From: Leucobacter tardus
Lineage (GTDB): Bacteria > Actinomycetota > Actinomycetes > Actinomycetales > Microbacteriaceae
Direction: 5' to 3'
Length of the DNA stretch: 64,000 bases
Assembly: GCF_017583045.1 (NCBI RefSeq)
Contig: NZ_JAGFBF010000005.1
Location: forward strand, 992,001 to 1,056,000
Of this stretch, positions 42,203 through 51,442 are shown one piece after another. The notes beneath the pieces are model-generated. The model did no database searches. It worked only from the letters and a program-made list of their open reading frames with translations, and had not been told where the DNA came from. The position numbers were made by a program, and so were the translations under genes. Numbering within the stretch: the first letter of the stretch is position 1; every line of letters begins with the position of its first letter.

Positions 42203-44611
42203 TTACCCCCGCTTCAGCATGAAACGCCGCGTGATCCTTCGAGCGATCACCCGCACGCCGATTCCTCCCAGCCCGAACCCGAGCGCGATGGTGACCGCAC
42301 GCCAGTCCCGGAGGTCGACATCGAACAGTGAGCTGCCGAGCGGCGTCAGGATCACCACCAGCATGCCCCCGATCATGCAGGCCACCAGCAGCGACTTCCA
42401 CCACCTGAATGGGCGGGCGACCATCACGAGCACGAAGAACGCCACCGTGATCAGCGCCAGGAACGCGGTCGACGAGTTCATGACACGAGTGGCTTCCTCG
42501 ACTCCGAACACCGCGCGCGCAGTGAGGTACGCACCGAACGAGGCGAACGCTGCTCCGATCCCTCCTGGAATCGCCTCGCTCAGCACTCGGCGCACGAACC
42601 CGTCTTGGGCACGAGCGGTGTTCGGAGCCAGTGCGAGGAAGAACGCGGGGATCCCGATTGTGAACCACGCGATCAGTGTGATGTGGCGCGGAAGGAATGG
42701 ATACGGCACGGCGACAATGACGGCGAACAGTGCGAGGAGCGCCGAGTACAGGGTTTTGGTGAGAAAGAGCGTCGCGACGCGTTCGATGTTGCCGATCACA
42801 CGCCGCCCTTCGGCCACGATGTGCGGCAGGGTCGCGAACGAGTTGTCGAGCAGCACGATGCGCGACACCGCTCGAGCTGCGGGGGATCCAGACCCCATCG
42901 CCACGCCGACGTCGGCGTCTTTCAATGCGAGAACGTCATTGACCCCGTCCCCGGTCATCGCGACCACACGCCCGTCGCCCTGCAGCGCGTGCACCATCGC
43001 GCGTTTCTGCGTGGGCGACACGCGCCCGAAGGCGGTGTGATCGGTCACCGCCGCCGCGAACTCCGGTGTGTCTTCCTGCAGCGTGCGCGCATCGACCGCG
43101 GTGCGCCCCTCGGGAACTCCTGCCTGTTCGGCAATGGCGCCAACCGCCGCCGCGTTATCCCCGGAGATGACCTTGACACTCACCTGCTGTTGGGCGAAAT
43201 ACTCGAGGGTGCCCGGAGCCTCCGGCCGAAGGCGCTGGTCGAGCACGACAATCGCCTCGGGCACGAGCGACTCCGGAAGAACCGCGCCAGAGAGGGGGGC
43301 GTCCGTCGAGGCAACGGCGAGCACGCGAAGCCCCGTCTCGGAGAGGGCATCGACAGGGATGCGAGCGTTTGGAGCATCCGCGAACACCACATCGGGTGCG
43401 CCGAGTACCCATGTTCCGCGCCCCTCGGGCGCACCCTCACGAGTGACGGCCGCCCATTTGCGGGCCGACGAGAAGGCGATCTGGTCAGCGGTCGTGAGCG
43501 TCTGCGCATCGGCAACGTGTTCGAGAATCGCGCGCATGCTGCTGTTCGGTTTGCCTTCGACGCGGCCGATCGTCGCCAGCACCTCTGCGATTTCTGCGGC
43601 GTGCGCTTCGCTCAGGTCGGCACCGTCGACGGCTTCGATCCGGGAGACCCGCATGCCGTCTTCGGTGAGCGTGCCGGTCTTGTCCGTGCACACGGTGTCG
43701 ACGCGCGCAAGCTGCTCGATCGCCGGGAGGTCCTGCACGAGGCAGTGATGCCGCCCGAGGCGCACTACTCCGACGGCCATCGCGATGCTGGTCATCAGCA
43801 CGAGCCCCTCGGGCACCAACGGCACCAGGGCAGCGACGAGCCCACGGACGGCGTCTCGCCACTCCTCTCCCCCGGCGAACTGATTCCAGATGGTGAGGGC
43901 GCCGACCGGAATCAGCACCCAGGTCACGTACTTCAGTATCTTGTCGATGCCGGCTCGCAGTTGCGACGCCGGTTTGCGGAAGGCGCTCGCTTCTTGCGCG
44001 ATGCGCTGGGCGTAGGCGTTCGCACCGACAGCGGTCGCACGAAAGCGGCCGGACCCCGCGGTCACGATGCTGCCCGACATCACGAGTGAACCGCGTTGCG
44101 CGAGTACCGGATCAGATTCGCCGGTGAGCAACGACTCATCGATCTCCAGGCCGATCTGGTCGATCACCTCACCGTCGACAGGGATCTGATCGCCCGCAGC
44201 GATGCAGACGAGATCGTCGAGCACCACATCCTCGGGCTCCACCTGCTGTCGGCCCTCCTCTCGATCAACGGTGATGAGAATGCGGCCGAGTAACGCCAAT
44301 CGGTCGAGCGTCCGCTTCGCTCGGATCTCCTGCACCATCCCGATGCCACTGTTCGCGATGATCAACAGACCGAAGAGCCCGTCGAGGTAGTGGCCGGTGC
44401 TCATCACGAGCACGAACAGCACCGCATAGATGAGGTTCACCCGAGTGAAGACGTTCGCGACGAAGATGTCTGCGAAGGTTCTGCTGGTCTTGCTCTCGAT
44501 GCCGTTGTGCTCGCCACGCTCCACCCGTTCCGCCACCTCTGCGGCAGTGAGCGGCATGACACTGGAGAGGGGCGTGCCGTGAGACGCGTGCTGCGAGGCA
44601 GGGTCATGCAT
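42203..44611 (-). CDS. ctpE: P-type ATPase, CtpE-like (calcium transport)
   Basis: This 802-residue cation ATPase has TGES (163-166), the helix 4 motif PLVPEGL (264-270), the phosphorylated Asp310 in DKTGTLT, and the hinge TGDGVNDVLALKDADVGVAMG. The C-terminal membrane part (FLTKTLYSALLALFAVIV, ITLIAWFTIGIPAFFLALAPN) strongly resembles mycobacterial CtpE, a Ca2+ uptake ATPase. I use the ATG at 44609-44611; the longer frame runs through a tRNA remnant. The island's left end lies 41 bp upstream, so its native promoter has been displaced. Confidence 0.88.
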   Translation of the reverse strand: MHDPASQHASHGTPLSSVMPLTAAEVAERVERGEHNGIESKTSRTFADIFVANVFTRVNLIYAVLFVLVMSTGHYLDGLFGLLIIANSGIGMVQEIRAKRTLDRLALLGRILITVDREEGRQQVEPEDVVLDDLVCIAAGDQIPVDGEVIDQIGLEIDESLLTGESDPVLAQRGSLVMSGSIVTAGSGRFRATAVGANAYAQRIAQEASAFRKPASQLRAGIDKILKYVTWVLIPVGALTIWNQFAGGEEWRDAVRGLVAALVPLVPEGLVLMTSIAMAVGVVRLGRHHCLVQDLPAIEQLARVDTVCTDKTGTLTEDGMRVSRIEAVDGADLSEAHAAEIAEVLATIGRVEGKPNSSMRAILEHVADAQTLTTADQIAFSSARKWAAVTREGAPEGRGTWVLGAPDVVFADAPNARIPVDALSETGLRVLAVASTDAPLSGAVLPESLVPEAIVVLDQRLRPEAPGTLEYFAQQQVSVKVISGDNAAAVGAIAEQAGVPEGRTAVDARTLQEDTPEFAAAVTDHTAFGRVSPTQKRAMVHALQGDGRVVAMTGDGVNDVLALKDADVGVAMGSGSPAARAVSRIVLLDNSFATLPHIVAEGRRVIGNIERVATLFLTKTLYSALLALFAVIVAVPYPFLPRHITLIAWFTIGIPAFFLALAPNTARAQDGFVRRVLSEAIPGGIGAAFASFGAYLTARAVFGVEEATRVMNSSTAFLALITVAFFVLVMVARPFRWWKSLLVACMIGGMLVVILTPLGSSLFDVDLRDWRAVTIALGFGLGGIGVRVIARRITRRFMLKRG

Positions 44612-44651
44612 GCTTACAGCCTGCCAGTCGCGCCTGAGACGATGACTTTCA

Positions 44652-44694
44652 GTCGGGCTGAGAGGATTTGAACCGGCGACCCCTTGACCCCCAG
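44652..44694 (-). repeat. Left attachment site: displaced 3' half of tRNA-Pro(GGG)
   Basis: These 43 bases match 58277-58319 (the 3' half of the intact tRNA-Pro) with two mismatches. The last 19 bases, over the anticodon-arm side, are identical. No 5' half is present, so it is not a tRNA gene. It marks the left end of the inserted island. Confidence 0.85.
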
Positions 44695-44787
44695 GTAGAC
44701 GGTTCAGCCCAGATCCTTGATTTTCCGGGCACCTCTGCACCTCAAACAGCCCCATTTCACGTCATGGATTGCATGGTTTGCATGCAT

Positions 44788-44811
44788 CAGGTCCCGGCCA
44801 GGTCCCGGCTC
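44788..44811 (+). repeat. Left copy of a paired CAGGTCCCGG element (possible recombinase arm site)
   Basis: Two CAGGTCCCGG-type units occur here in direct orientation. The 24-bp block recurs with a single mismatch at 58120-58143 near the other end of the island. Confidence 0.6.
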
Positions 44812-45217
44812 TTGGTAGATCCCCACACCTTCGTCGGGGTTTACGTGGGGTTTATGTAAGGGTCGCGCGCGGGCTCCGTTCCGATCAGGTACGCGGCGAG
44901 AGTCGTACTCTCCACAGGAGGCCCCCGCCTGCGGTGCACCCTCCCGACGGCCGCGTCCACCTCCACGGGCTCTTCGTAAAAGACTTGTTGCTTCGAGTAG
45001 GCGAGCCCGCTCCGAGATGGGATCCCTCACTTAGCCGCCAGATCGGTGACGTGCCTGTCGAAACTCTCTTTCCTTCCGGGGCGACAGTGGCACCGAAGGC
45101 TGAACCGCGCACACCGCCCTTCTGTCAGACCCACGCCTATCGAGGTGTGGATCCTGCGTGTCGGCTATTCGATGTCGGACGCTGGTGGTCAAATTGAGTT
45201 GTGACCCTGTAGACCGC

Positions 45218-45256
45218 GCTTCATGGCGACACCCGATCCAGGGGTCGCTATGAAGC
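45218..45256. promoter_or_regulatory. Inverted repeat before the first island gene
   Basis: GCTTCATGGCGACACC and GGGGTCGCTATGAAGC pair at 14 of 16 positions with a 7-nt loop. It ends 13 nt before the start codon and 2 nt before the GGAGG. It could be an operator or an mRNA hairpin that limits translation. Confidence 0.6.
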
Positions 45257-45269
45257 ATGGAGGTTTCGG

Positions 45270-46415
45270 ATGAGTTCGACGAAGATCGTCATTGTTCCAG
45301 ATGACGATGGAAACGAGCTGCCGCCGAGAAGTATCGTGAATGATCCGGCGGTCCTTGCCAGTAGCGCGCAGTCGATCTTGGACGCATACACGGCCGTCAT
45401 GCCGAAGGTCGATGTCTCCGCGCTCATTCCGGCATTGGACTTCGCGTCAGTGATGCCGCAGATCGACGCGAATGTGCTGGCCTCGATCGCCAATGCGCAA
45501 AGCGTGCTACCGAAGATCGATGCCCTGGTGCCTGCGCTCAACATCACCAGCGCACTCTCCGAGCTCAGCCTCCAAGCGATCATGCCGAAGACGGCGATCT
45601 CCGAGATCTTGGCTGCCCAGCAGTCACTGCTTGCGAGCGTGCCCGACTATTCGCACGTTCTCGGTGGGATCACGAAGGACTGGTTTGCTGCGATTCAACC
45701 GCAAGTCGACTTGACGTCGATGATGCGGCCGATTACAGAGATGCTGCGGTCAATCGATTGGGACGCGGTCAGTCGACGGCAGCAAGTTCCGGATAACTGG
45801 CCGGATGACATAGATGAAAAGCTTCCTACGCTCATGGAACTAGTCAACCAAGACGGTATCCCTGCGGCCTGGCTGCCGCGTGCCGATGTACTCAACGCAC
45901 TACTCGCCGCTTCGCCCGGGGATGAGCGCTCCGAGCTGCTGGTTCTCCGCCGCGCGGAAATCCTCGAGGACTGCTCCTATTGGGTCGACGACCTCAGCGA
46001 TCCAGTATTGGAGCCTGTGCTTCCGATTGCTCGTGAGGCGCTCGAGGCCTGCCGCAAGGGCCTCTGGAAGGTCGGGGCTATCTCAGCCGTTCAAGTTACC
46101 CACAGCATCGTAGAGTCCTTGCGATGGGTCAGTGACCGGCAGCGGGTTGCGAAACACCATCTTCTAAAGATGGATACGCCATACCCGATGCTGCTTGAGC
46201 AAGCGACTCGTGCTCCTCTCGTGCTCTTCTACGATGACTGGAACCCGCAGTCCGGCAAGCCCCGCCCTTCTCACCTGACCCGGCATGTCGTCTCACACCG
46301 ACTCGGCGAGGACCAGGTCAACGAACGCAACTGCGTCGTCGCCGTCATGCTTATGGCCTCGCTCCTTGTGACCGTGTACCAGCTCGATCTTGGGCAGCGG
46401 GAGAAAGCCGCATGA
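45270..46415 (+). CDS. Hypothetical island protein with C-terminal HEPN-like R-x4-H motif
   Basis: This 381-residue protein has an N-terminal region with imperfect repeats of the form MPKVDVSALIPAL / MPQIDANVLASI / LPKIDALVPALNI (residues 44-100), probably amphipathic helices. The C-terminal helical domain carries Arg338-x4-His343 (TRHVVSHRL), the motif of HEPN ribonucleases. GGAGG lies 6 nt before the ATG. The stop overlaps a tiny ORF by ATGA and an ApeA-like gene follows. An RNA-targeting abortive-infection function is plausible (inference). No named family was recognised. Confidence 0.72.
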   Translation: MSSTKIVIVPDDDGNELPPRSIVNDPAVLASSAQSILDAYTAVMPKVDVSALIPALDFASVMPQIDANVLASIANAQSVLPKIDALVPALNITSALSELSLQAIMPKTAISEILAAQQSLLASVPDYSHVLGGITKDWFAAIQPQVDLTSMMRPITEMLRSIDWDAVSRRQQVPDNWPDDIDEKLPTLMELVNQDGIPAAWLPRADVLNALLAASPGDERSELLVLRRAEILEDCSYWVDDLSDPVLEPVLPIAREALEACRKGLWKVGAISAVQVTHSIVESLRWVSDRQRVAKHHLLKMDTPYPMLLEQATRAPLVLFYDDWNPQSGKPRPSHLTRHVVSHRLGEDQVNERNCVVAVMLMASLLVTVYQLDLGQREKAA

Positions 46416-46498
46416 CCGCCACAGGGAATGCGAAATCTCGCTTGAGGAACTGCAGCTGGGCTGTCGCCGAAGTACGACTGGAGGGGATGGAGCCGTGA
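46412..46498 (+). CDS. Possible 28-residue small ORF between two island genes
   Basis: An ATG overlaps the upstream stop (ATGA) and opens 28 codons (starting MTATGNAKSRLRN) before a TGA. It lies in the 138-bp gap before the ApeA-like gene and is not in frame with it. It may be a coupled leader peptide or chance. Confidence 0.25.
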   Translation: MTATGNAKSRLRNCSWAVAEVRLEGMEP

Positions 46499-46553
46499 TA
46501 CGCCCCAAGCAGAGCTACGCCCCGAAGGTTACCCGCACAAGAGGAGGATTCTC

Positions 46554-47951
46554 GTGGCTGACGATCCGCTAGATACACAGGCCACGCATCTCGGCATGAT
46601 CTTTGGAGGTGGCGGTGGATCAGAAGCTGCACCCGCCACGCTCACTTTTGATGGCCAGGGCGCACGCCTCACGGTGCCGTACCTGCATTTCGGTGCTGAC
46701 GAACGTTTCGATGTAATCCGCGGATGGTTCGTCCATCAGATGACACCAACATGCCTCGTCTTTGTGACAGCAGGACACCAGTTCACACTCTTTGGGATCC
46801 GCTGGGCAGGCTATCGGGAGAACGGGAACGTCAGCCTGGGAACCCTATCCGCTCATCATCTCGTCGGCGGGGACCAGTCGGCATACGCACAGGACGGCCT
46901 CGCCGTGACGGGTCTCCAATCACATATGGACGCGCTCCAGCACTGGACAGCGTTCACCGCAGCAACATATGAGAGCATCGCCGACGAACATGGCTTTGTA
47001 GAGCGGCTTGAGGCCGTGGTAGAAACCACGGAAGACGTCACCTGGACGCAGGGTGATGCCGCGATGCGCCTCACCTCAACATGGCAAACCGACAACAGCC
47101 AGCCGGGGTTCCATGTGAACGAATGGGCCGTCCTGCAAAGCACCTTCGCTTCGCCAAGGCCTGTCGATGACCACATGCACGAGCATGAAAAGATCCGCAG
47201 ACTGCTCGTGATCCTTTACGGCGCGAACATCCCATTTCGACGCCATGAGATCCAAGACGAGAGGTACTACCCACGCACCGGCGATGGGCACGTCTACTCT
47301 CGGTCAGGCCGATCGCTATACTCATCACGCACTTTCCGGGAACGCTCGCGACCGCCGGTGGAGAAAGTGACCTTCCAGAAGTGCGTCGGTCGTCTCGCAT
47401 CGATTGGCAGCGAAGGGCTCGGCCGCTGGGGCTCAGAATTCGAAACCTGGAAGCGCGTGATCCATCCAGCAGCCGCGATCTTTGGCCGCGAGCGAGCGAT
47501 GCTCGAAGATCGGGTAATCAGCCTCTCAATGTGCCTGGAAGCGGCGGGCCAGATCCTCGGTCAGAAAGACGGTGAAGAAGCAACGTACAAAACGGGTCGA
47601 CGTCCTGAAACCATGGCCACTTATGTATACCGCTGCCTGTCTTCGCTGGATGTCGGCTGGAGTGACGTTGCCGAATCAAACGTCGGCATTGCACGCGCCG
47701 TCGCCAACAACTACCGACAGATTAAACACTACGACGCAAGTGACGACTTCCCCGCTGGAGAGGAGACGTTTCTGGTCAGCCAGGTCGCCGCAGCCACCGT
47801 TCGTCTTCTAGTCGCGAACATCGTGGTCCCACGCGGCGATCTTGCGCAGAATTGGCAATCTGTCGTTGGCGATGCACTCCAGTGGTTCAAGTCACACGAA
47901 CTACGAATCGACGCTTCAGGAGCGTTTGTCCCAACGTGGCCGAGCAAATAG
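46554..47951 (+). CDS. ApeA-like HEPN-domain anti-phage protein candidate
   Basis: This 465-residue protein has an N-terminal beta-rich domain resembling the ApeA N-terminal domain (GARLTVPYLHFGADERFDVIRGWF). The C-terminal helical domain resembles HEPN_ApeA and includes ARAVANNYRQIKHYD. Here the Arg-His spacing is R-x3-H instead of the usual R-x4-6-H, which may alter catalysis. GTG start at 46554 follows a strong GAGGAGG. ApeA proteins are single-gene defence systems thought to cleave RNA after phage sensing. A function here is inferred. Confidence 0.68.
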   Translation: MADDPLDTQATHLGMIFGGGGGSEAAPATLTFDGQGARLTVPYLHFGADERFDVIRGWFVHQMTPTCLVFVTAGHQFTLFGIRWAGYRENGNVSLGTLSAHHLVGGDQSAYAQDGLAVTGLQSHMDALQHWTAFTAATYESIADEHGFVERLEAVVETTEDVTWTQGDAAMRLTSTWQTDNSQPGFHVNEWAVLQSTFASPRPVDDHMHEHEKIRRLLVILYGANIPFRRHEIQDERYYPRTGDGHVYSRSGRSLYSSRTFRERSRPPVEKVTFQKCVGRLASIGSEGLGRWGSEFETWKRVIHPAAAIFGRERAMLEDRVISLSMCLEAAGQILGQKDGEEATYKTGRRPETMATYVYRCLSSLDVGWSDVAESNVGIARAVANNYRQIKHYDASDDFPAGEETFLVSQVAAATVRLLVANIVVPRGDLAQNWQSVVGDALQWFKSHELRIDASGAFVPTWPSK

Positions 47952-48040
47952 CTCCACACGGAATCAGACTTCCCAACCCGATTATCTCCGAGGTTCTCAG
48001 CTGCTCCGCTACATGATCCAGAAAATGCCAAATCTTGAGT

Positions 48041-48793
48041 TCAGACGGCGTCCCAAGCTGTGAACAGAATCGGCTCCACTGCTTTCTGAGGCAGTCCGGC
48101 ATCCTTTAGAAGCTCAGCAGTTAGGGTTCCGACCAGCAGCGTAATCATGTGATGCGTGTTGAGGTCGCCGTGCTGCACTGGCGGCTCATCGCGGCCGACG
48201 CGATCGGCCTCTGTTTTTGGGGCGTAAGCAACGGCTAGATGACCCGTCGCATGCGTGTACTGCGTTTCCTCGCGCCAGGCCGTATACAAACCCAGAGTGA
48301 TGGGTGCGGCCTTCGCTGCGTCTGTCACGGCTTTCACCTGCTGCTTGAGTTCTTTGTCAGCCATCATTTCTGCCACGACGTTCTCCATAGCACTGAGGTC
48401 AATATCGTGGTCGAAACCCATTTCCTTTAAGGTGTCAAAGAAACCCGTCGTGAGGTTCTTTTCTCTCGCCACGAACGTTTCGAGCACCGGGCCGCGCGCC
48501 TCCACGTCGAGCGTTCGAAGCCAGAGAAGCCGGAACGCGATCTCTACGAACGCGCGTCGATTCGGGGCTGCAGCATGGCCCAGCCCCTGCGCTGCCAGCG
48601 ACGCGATCACTCGGGACTGGTCGTAGGCCGCCCGCATCCATCCAATGATGAACTGAGAATCGTACGCGGCCGGCATGTAGGACAAATCAAGGGCAAGCAT
48701 TCGATCAGCCGTCGCGATGATACGCGCCGGCTGTTCCGCCAAGGGCATCAGCCGCGCGGCCCGCCGCGCTGCCTTTGATCGTCGTCCACTCAT
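48041..48793 (-). CDS. Hypothetical all-helical protein (DUF5677-like)
   Basis: This 250-residue protein is probably all alpha-helical, with SQFIIGWMRAAYDQSRVIAS and RRAFVEIAFRLLWLRTLDV. It resembles DUF5677 proteins found in mobile and defence regions. WREETQYTHATGH contains an R-x6-H arrangement compatible with a HEPN fold (inference). It is convergent with the ApeA-like gene and alone in its transcript. A GGCTCC-N7-GGAGCC hairpin lies at 48824-48842 upstream of the start. Confidence 0.6.
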   Translation of the reverse strand: MSGRRSKAARRAARLMPLAEQPARIIATADRMLALDLSYMPAAYDSQFIIGWMRAAYDQSRVIASLAAQGLGHAAAPNRRAFVEIAFRLLWLRTLDVEARGPVLETFVAREKNLTTGFFDTLKEMGFDHDIDLSAMENVVAEMMADKELKQQVKAVTDAAKAAPITLGLYTAWREETQYTHATGHLAVAYAPKTEADRVGRDEPPVQHGDLNTHHMITLLVGTLTAELLKDAGLPQKAVEPILFTAWDAV

Positions 48794-48919
48794 AATCCAT
48801 ACGGTAGGCGTTGGGCTACCATCGGCTCCAAAATTGGGAGCCTAGCCGTGCCAAGTTGGCCAGCCAGGACCTAGCCACTCCGCCGAGCGCCAGCCAGCGA
48901 AGACCGACGCTTTGCAATA

Positions 48920-50191
48920 TCATGTTCTCAAATCGTGGCCCCGAAGATATCGCTTCCCCGCAACGATGTACGCATGTATCTGCTGCGGAGACGTAGTAAT
49001 AGAGCCCTCTCCACGGCGACGGACAATGCTGAAAAATGCGCCCTCAGTCTTGCCTTCGACTATCGCGCCGTGTACGAGGTATGGTTGCATCTCGCTGGGT
49101 TGCTTAGGGACAAAGATTGCGAGCACGCTGTCGGTGTCAGTTACCGGGAACTTCTCGATCACCAGACCGTCTACTGGTGGCATGATCCTTGCGTCCAACA
49201 GATTTTGAATCTGCGGAATGTTGAAAACAGCATCCACAACGGGCGTAAGACTCCCGATCATATTTCCGCCGCCAGACGCCTCCCGGTAACCGATGATGAG
49301 GATCGCGTCGACATCTCCGTTAGCAAATCGCGCAACGTCTTGCGCGAGCTCCACCTTGGCCTGTTTGCCGGTGTCGCCGGGGGCGGAGATCGGATGCATC
49401 TGGGTCTTGACTTCGAGATAGTGAGACTCCTCCTCCCCGATGAGCACCTTGAAGTGCCCACCGCGTAGGAGGTTTAGCACGTCGGTAGCGTCGGGCGGTC
49501 CGTCCTGTGTTGCCTTTACGAAGTCTGCGATCGCGGCGGCACCTTCCATGAGGGTCGCCATAGTGTTGGCAGGGTCGGTAGCTAGATAGATGACTACGTC
49601 GTGCGCGGTCACGGCTAGGGTCTCGATGGTTTCCTTGCGGAAGCGCTCGACCCATTCGTCATCTCCGTCCCACAGAGCGAGCCTGTCCTCTGGCTTGTCA
49701 CCGCCAGGCAGCAGGAACTCCACCTCCGTGATGTGGCAATCGTAGGCGGCGGCGATACCCTCCAGCCCGGCCGCGATCTGCTGTGGAGACTTCTCTGGCT
49801 GGGTCGGGTAACGCTGCTTGATCACTGCAACGATGGATTCATCTTTGATGTCGACGTCGTATCGCTTCTCAATGTCGTAGATGTCTTCGTCGATGGGAGG
49901 GCTTGTCCGGTCCACGATGAGCTGCGTGCCGTAGCCGTTGTCGTTGATGGCTCTACCAAGAGAGCCGACATTGGCCAGCCGAAGCTGGGACTCGGCTGCG
50001 ACCAGCGGCCCATGTTTAATGCGCTCGATGGTCCAAGTTCCCTTGTCGATGCCAAAGCTTCGTGACCGGTCCATGATCTCGTCGGTGACCTCGAACGGGA
50101 GCAATCGCATCTCATTGCCTTCTGCGTCGTAGGCGATGACATACACATCGACGCCTGCATTCTGTGGTGCGGATTCTTTTGGGTTAACCAT
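48920..50191 (-). CDS. AlbA_2/Schlafen-like domain protein linked to CBASS
   Basis: This 423-residue protein has an N-terminal half without recognised domain. The C-terminal AlbA_2 (Schlafen-type, putative nucleic-acid-binding) domain is seen in EESHYLEVKTQMHP, then KVELAQDVARFANGDVDAIL, and PQQIHAYIVAGKRYLRG at the end. Schlafen/AlbA_2 proteins bind or cut nucleic acids. It starts 9 nt after the TIR-SAVED stop on the same strand, so it belongs to the CBASS transcript. It is not a standard CBASS gene. Confidence 0.75.
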   Translation of the reverse strand: MVNPKESAPQNAGVDVYVIAYDAEGNEMRLLPFEVTDEIMDRSRSFGIDKGTWTIERIKHGPLVAAESQLRLANVGSLGRAINDNGYGTQLIVDRTSPPIDEDIYDIEKRYDVDIKDESIVAVIKQRYPTQPEKSPQQIAAGLEGIAAAYDCHITEVEFLLPGGDKPEDRLALWDGDDEWVERFRKETIETLAVTAHDVVIYLATDPANTMATLMEGAAAIADFVKATQDGPPDATDVLNLLRGGHFKVLIGEEESHYLEVKTQMHPISAPGDTGKQAKVELAQDVARFANGDVDAILIIGYREASGGGNMIGSLTPVVDAVFNIPQIQNLLDARIMPPVDGLVIEKFPVTDTDSVLAIFVPKQPSEMQPYLVHGAIVEGKTEGAFFSIVRRRGEGSITTSPQQIHAYIVAGKRYLRGHDLRT

Positions 50192-50200
50192 GAGTGTCAG

Positions 50201-51442
50201 TTAACTTGTGAATGTTGCCGCAGGCACATATAGCGCACTCGAGGTGTCGTACTCGTAGGTTGTGATGCGCGGTAACGTGGCGATGGCTGTTCCGAGCAAG
50301 AAGGCGAAGCCTGCTGGTCCTGCAATGAAAATGTGGATCGAATCGATGCCACTCACCTGGGAGCGAACGTTGCGGATCGCGTCAACCGTCAGATGAACGA
50401 GAGAAGCCACCTCGTCCGGGACAAGTGGCATGGCTCGTGTGTTACGCCCGGCGGGTGCTCCAATCGATAGGACCGCGCGCCATGCAGGCGAGACCGAGCG
50501 GCTCCGGGCGAAGGCTTCCGATACGTCGTCGCTGATGTTGATACAAACAGCGAGAGCGTGAGCAGACGTGTCCCTGTACACGGGTGGGGAGGCTTTCCAA
50601 CCGCGTTGATCTGCGATCGAGGCGTCAATGGCGTCAGATATTCTCCACAGTGTCGTCGTGTGGCCATCAGGCTGGCGTTGTACCCAGGCAGGGCTCCGAC
50701 CGTCTCTGCTTGAGTAGGTAGATCCAAGGAGCATGGCTGTCGGCACGGACGGGGTCCCGCTTAGCTGCAGGTCAGTGACAGGCTGCGTGAGCTGCTTCAA
50801 AGCCACCGCAATATCGTGCGCTGATTCGGACATAGTTGTCCAGTCTTCGGTGCGCGGGGATGCGTCTTTGAAGTATCTGGTCCAATCAACCGCTAGGTCC
50901 ACATCTGACGGGGCGGTCATCGTGCCTTTTGCATGGACCACTACCTGCGCAACCGGTGGCGACGGCGTTGCCTCCGCGATCTTCCTGGTCCTTTGCTTCA
51001 ATGCGGTGTTAGCGATCTGGGAGATATCACTCGTCGAAGCCCACGGCGCAGCCACCTTGGTGAGATTCCAGGTGCTAAGGTCTTCCACACCGAGAACGTC
51101 GGCAAAGAGGTCCGAGACGTCGTCGTATTTCAGACGATTGGCAAGAACGATGACGAGCCAGAAGTTGCTATCGCGTCGGTAACGACGAACAGCCTCTGGA
51201 ACCTCAACGTCCCTAATGATTGGGCTGTCTTTCACATCGGGAGTGAGCCAAAGGATCGCACCGGAGGTCTTGTCGTCATTGAGGACGGCGCGAATTGTTG
51301 CCTCGGTTGGCTCATTTGGCAGGTTGTCTACGTCTCTCCAAGTCGCAACACCTCGGTCGTGGAGCGCCTGCACGAGCGCGGTTGTCTCTCGTAGTCGTTT
51401 TCTGCGGTACGAGACGAACACGGGGCCGCGCGGATCAGCCAT
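50201..51442 (-). CDS. TIR-SAVED CBASS effector
   Basis: This 413-residue protein has an N-terminal TIR domain: GPVFVSYRRKR, then WLTPDVKDSPIIRDVEVPEAV, where a Glu sits at the usual catalytic region. The C-terminal SAVED domain includes DSIHIFIAGPAGFAFLLGTA and a closing ALYVPAATF. Known TIR-SAVED effectors bind cyclic nucleotides through SAVED, assemble, and cleave NAD+ through TIR, arresting infected cells. The ATG at 51440-51442 overlaps the end of the TRIP13-like gene. The N-terminal 93 codons of the longer frame are excluded. Confidence 0.87.
   Translation of the reverse strand: MADPRGPVFVSYRRKRLRETTALVQALHDRGVATWRDVDNLPNEPTEATIRAVLNDDKTSGAILWLTPDVKDSPIIRDVEVPEAVRRYRRDSNFWLVIVLANRLKYDDVSDLFADVLGVEDLSTWNLTKVAAPWASTSDISQIANTALKQRTRKIAEATPSPPVAQVVVHAKGTMTAPSDVDLAVDWTRYFKDASPRTEDWTTMSESAHDIAVALKQLTQPVTDLQLSGTPSVPTAMLLGSTYSSRDGRSPAWVQRQPDGHTTTLWRISDAIDASIADQRGWKASPPVYRDTSAHALAVCINISDDVSEAFARSRSVSPAWRAVLSIGAPAGRNTRAMPLVPDEVASLVHLTVDAIRNVRSQVSGIDSIHIFIAGPAGFAFLLGTAIATLPRITTYEYDTSSALYVPAATFTS

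Larger units (their letters stand above)
44695..45269. other. Gene-free left end of the island
   Basis: No convincing gene lies between the left attachment site and the first cargo gene. It holds a double CAGGTCCCGG repeat (44788-44811), a weak TGGTCA-16-TGTAGA promoter candidate (45186-45213) and an inverted repeat (45218-45256). Confidence 0.55.

Noticed and set aside
44652..44694. A second tRNA-Pro gene
   Set aside because: Only the 3' half is present; the acceptor 5' strand, D-arm and anticodon 5' stem are absent, so it is an attachment-site remnant.
44860..45180. Small coding genes at the left island end
   Set aside because: Candidate frames lack ribosome binding sites and recognisable protein character.
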